A stretch of DNA of 10,154 nt from assembly GCA_900770805.1 (NCBI GenBank), contig CAAGLP010000140.1, positions 1 to 10,154 on the forward strand, read 5' to 3'. How positions within the stretch are numbered: the stretch's first letter is position 1; each line of letters opens with the position of its first letter. The translations under genes and the position numbers were made by a program. The stretch is from an uncultured Paraprevotella sp. (GTDB lineage Bacteria; Bacteroidota; Bacteroidia; Bacteroidales; Bacteroidaceae). A model generated the notes under the pieces. It had not been told where the DNA came from. It searched no databases and saw only the letters and a list, made by a program, of their open reading frames with translations. Positions 8,112-10,154 of the stretch are shown in pieces.

Positions 8112-8160
8112 CGTTGAACATGACAAGACAATACGTTGTCAAGCTCATCGCAACACGTTG
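8111..8160 (-). promoter_or_regulatory. Three CAACGT repeats phased at 22 bases; possible operator before manC
   Basis: On the plus strand ACGTTG occurs at 8111-8116, 8133-8138 and 8155-8160, so consecutive starts differ by exactly 22 bases, close to two helical turns. On the minus strand the copies read CAACGTATAA, CAACGTATTG and CAACGTGTTG; the last has symmetrical CAAC/GTTG arms. A separate inverted repeat, TGACAA (8121-8126) with TTGTCA (8136-8141), overlaps the middle copy. Same-face spacing just ahead of manC would suit a regulator binding site, but no regulator is encoded nearby, so this remains an inference. Confidence 0.4.
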
Positions 8161-8170
8161 CTATGGTCTT

Positions 8171-8184
8171 CGCCTCACGAGGCG
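8171..8184. other. Compact GC-rich hairpin after the GH13 gene
   Basis: CGCCT (8171-8175) and AGGCG (8180-8184) form a perfect stem with a four-base loop. It starts seven bases after the stop codon of the GH13 gene on the minus strand. There is no T-run after it in that direction (it continues AAGACC), so it is a poor intrinsic terminator for that gene. It could be a processing or partial-termination element between the GH13 gene and manC. On the plus strand it is followed by TTTATC. Confidence 0.4.
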
Positions 8185-8190
8185 TTTATC

Positions 8191-9783
8191 CTACAACTTT
8201 ATCTTCTTTACAATACCATCCCATGCCTTCATCTTGACAGACACGATAACGTCATGTGCAAGATTATTCTTCACCTTCTCCGTCTCGGGAGCAAGCGAGC
8301 GGATAGCATCGGCAGGGATACGTATATCGGTAGTGATATTCTCATCTGAGAAGTTAGCCACCACCAGATAAGTCTTGTTCTTGTCACTCCGCAGGAAGGC
8401 ATACTGTCTATCCAGATGTCCGTTTACATACATCAGATCCCAGAAAAGGCCTTCGCTGAAGGCTGGTTCTTCCTCAGCCAAGCGCAGGGTCTGTGTATAG
8501 AATTCTTTCAGGTTCTTCTCCTCGTCAGTAAGCAGAGAGCTATCGAATTTTCCGCCATTGCGCCAACGGCGTATGGTATCCACCGTCCAATAATCAAAGA
8601 TGGTTGTACGGCCATCCTCGCCTGAGAAGCCTTCACTATCCATTCCCTTCTCGCCCAGTTCCTGACCGAAATATATCATCATGGGGTTAGTGTTCATCAG
8701 CGTGCTCACAAGCATCATAGGACGACCCTTCAGGGCATCACCGGCAAAGAAATCACTGGCAATGCGCTGCTCATCATGATTCTCCAGGAAATTGAGCATG
8801 TGTCCCTGAATGTCCTCCACACTCTGCCAGCAGGATGTCAGTTCTTTAGCCGAGCACCATCCGGCCGTCACGGCCTTCAGTTTGTCGTAGAGTCCCACCT
8901 TGTCATAGAGGTAATCAAAATGTCCGCGGAAGATATAGTCGCGGTACAACTGAGGGTTGTATACCTCGGCTATGAAGATGATATCGGGATACTGTTCCTT
9001 TACCTGTGGTATCACCCATTCCCAGAATTCCACTGGTACCATTTCGGCCATATCGCAACGGAACCCATCCACGCCTTTCTTTGCCCAGTAGAGCAAGATC
9101 TGAAGCATCTTGGCATAAGTATTGGGGCCATAGTTCAGTTTCACTGTCTCATACCAGTCGTTTCTTCCTGGCCATGCCGAGAACACATCGTTACCGGTAG
9201 CCTTGGCTGGGATCTCTTCATAGAGATTGGCCTTTGCCTGCTGCTCCTCGCTCAGGATATTGTCCAGATGCAGAGGCTCACCCAGATAGTAGAAATTATT
9301 CTCTGGAGAGTAATTGAGCGATGTATCGTCACCCTGACCCAAATCCATGCAACCTTCAGGACAAGCATCCGAATGATACTCGCGTGCGACATGGTTGGGA
9401 ACAAAGTCCTGTATGACCTTCATCCCTGCCTTATGGGTGCGCTCTATAAGGGCTTCCCATTCCTTTATGCGCTCTGGCACCTTGGTGGCCAGATCGGGAT
9501 CCACATCATAATAATCCTTGATGGCATAGGGACTACCAGCACGGCCTTTAACCACCTCGGGATGATCCTTGCGGATGCCATAGCGGCTATAATCGGTTTG
9601 TGTGGCATGCTCTATAATGCCGGTGTACCAGATATGTGTAACGCCCATGGCTTTAATATCGGCCAAAGCCTTGGCGGTAAAGGCCGACATGGTACCACAT
9701 CCATTCTGACTCTTGCTACCATGTGGAACGGGATGCTCCACATTAGCTCCGAACAATCGGGTAAAAACTTGATATATGTTCAT
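8191..9783 (-). CDS. Cytoplasmic alpha-amylase-family (GH13) glycoside hydrolase
   Basis: This 530-residue protein is a GH13 (beta/alpha)8-barrel enzyme that should act on alpha-glucans such as maltodextrin or glycogen. The four conserved regions are seen: DFVPNH (126-131), GFRCDMAE (240-247, nucleophile Asp244), IAEVY (271-275, acid/base Glu273) and FLENHD (332-337, transition-state Asp337). An early YQVFTRLFG and a final beta-rich region (about 440-530) match the barrel start and the C-terminal domain. There is no signal peptide or lipobox, so it is predicted to be intracellular, unlike the exported SusG-type amylases of Bacteroidetes. Cys141 and Cys145 lie in a long loop after region I; the meaning is unknown. 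It begins 16 bases after fabD and is probably co-transcribed with it. The exact substrate and GH13 subfamily cannot be told by eye; hydrolase versus transglycosylase is also open. Confidence 0.9.
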   Translation of the reverse strand: MNIYQVFTRLFGANVEHPVPHGSKSQNGCGTMSAFTAKALADIKAMGVTHIWYTGIIEHATQTDYSRYGIRKDHPEVVKGRAGSPYAIKDYYDVDPDLATKVPERIKEWEALIERTHKAGMKVIQDFVPNHVAREYHSDACPEGCMDLGQGDDTSLNYSPENNFYYLGEPLHLDNILSEEQQAKANLYEEIPAKATGNDVFSAWPGRNDWYETVKLNYGPNTYAKMLQILLYWAKKGVDGFRCDMAEMVPVEFWEWVIPQVKEQYPDIIFIAEVYNPQLYRDYIFRGHFDYLYDKVGLYDKLKAVTAGWCSAKELTSCWQSVEDIQGHMLNFLENHDEQRIASDFFAGDALKGRPMMLVSTLMNTNPMMIYFGQELGEKGMDSEGFSGEDGRTTIFDYWTVDTIRRWRNGGKFDSSLLTDEEKNLKEFYTQTLRLAEEEPAFSEGLFWDLMYVNGHLDRQYAFLRSDKNKTYLVVANFSDENITTDIRIPADAIRSLAPETEKVKNNLAHDVIVSVKMKAWDGIVKKIKL

Positions 9784-9799
9784 GGACCGAATATTCTAA

Positions 9800-10154
9800 T
9801 TAAGCATGCAGGACTGTAGCGTCCTTGGCAATCTTTGTTATCATACCTGTCAAAGCCTGACCAGGACCACATTCCACGAACTCGGTAGCACCAGCCTCAA
9901 CCATAGCCTCAACCTCCTGTGTCCAACGAACACTGGCGGTCAACTGGGCAATCAGGTTCTGCTTGATCTCATCAGGATTGGTGTGTGCCTTGCCATCCAC
10001 ATTCTGGTAGATAGGGCAAGCGGGAGTATGGAACTCTGTGGATGCGATAGCTGCCTCCAGCTCATCCTTGGCTGGCTGCATCAGTGGGCTATGGAAAGCG
10101 CCACCTACAGGCAACACAAGAGCACGACGTGCACCTGCCTCGAGGAGTTTTTCA
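9800..10154 (-). CDS. fabD: Malonyl-CoA:ACP transacylase, C-terminal part (cut by window end)
   Basis: FabD moves malonyl from CoA to acyl carrier protein to start fatty-acid elongation, in the cytoplasm. About 117 C-terminal codons are visible, reading from the window edge to a TAA at 9800-9802. The reading frame stays open to the window edge (EKLLEAGARRALVLPVGGAFHSPLM), so the gene does not start at the GTG at 10117. The His in GGAFHSPLM corresponds to the catalytic His of the SVPSHCALM motif in E. coli FabD. The segments IYQNVDGK, SVRWTQEVE and ECGPGQALTGM also match the family. The nucleophile motif GHSLG lies outside the window. The GH13 gene follows after 16 bases. The catalytic half of the enzyme is not visible, but the family assignment is firm. 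Confidence 0.95.
   Translation of the reverse strand, partial: EKLLEAGARRALVLPVGGAFHSPLMQPAKDELEAAIASTEFHTPACPIYQNVDGKAHTNPDEIKQNLIAQLTASVRWTQEVEAMVEAGATEFVECGPGQALTGMITKIAKDATVLHA

Noticed and set aside
8106..8142. TTGACA and TATAAT as a sigma-70 promoter pair before manC
   Set aside because: The boxes are 25 bases apart instead of about 17, and Bacteroidetes promoters use a different consensus. Only the TATAAT was kept, at low confidence.
8776..9819. Plus-strand open frame of 347 codons opposite the GH13 gene
   Set aside because: It lies wholly over a GH13 gene with all four catalytic regions. Its translation is rich in His, Ile and Cys and shows no recognisable domain; it is a shadow of the codon pattern on the other strand.

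Overview
The window looks like a stretch of a Bacteroidales chromosome, most likely Prevotella or a close relative. The strongest evidence is a fused L-fucokinase/GDP-fucose pyrophosphorylase (Fkp) of Bacteroides type. Supporting evidence is weak Shine-Dalgarno signals with A/T-rich leaders and a housekeeping-gene context. The genus is an inference; no rRNA or tRNA is present to fix it. I see no insertion sequence, integrase, phage gene, tRNA, CRISPR array or origin, and every gene reads as an intact, ordinary chromosomal gene apart from those cut by the window edges.

Layout. On the plus strand, the 3' part of glnS (glutaminyl-tRNA synthetase, 1-606) is followed 21 bases later by a gene for a TPR-repeat protein (628-1776). 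From about 1777 to 2009 is a convergent intergenic region with several hairpins that probably end transcription from both sides. Everything from 2010 to 10154 is on the minus strand. In transcription order it is: the 3' part of fabD (malonyl-CoA:ACP transacylase), a cytoplasmic GH13 alpha-amylase-family enzyme, manC, gmd, fcl and fkp. Spacing is tight (16, 102, 14, 34 and about 61 bases), so manC-gmd-fcl-fkp is very likely one transcription unit. The 102-base gap before manC is the only obvious place for a new promoter, and it carries three CAACGT repeats spaced exactly 22 bases apart.

How the genes work together. ManC makes GDP-mannose from mannose-1-phosphate and GTP. Gmd dehydrates it to GDP-4-keto-6-deoxymannose, and Fcl epimerises and reduces this to GDP-L-fucose: the de novo route. 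Fkp makes the same product from free L-fucose: the salvage route. The cluster therefore joins both known bacterial routes to one activated sugar, presumably for fucosylated surface polysaccharide or protein O-glycans. No phosphomannomutase, fucose permease or fucosyltransferase is in the window.

I found no convincing new biological system. The items most worth checking are the paired de novo/salvage arrangement, the 22-base phased repeats before manC, and the tandem hairpins after fkp.
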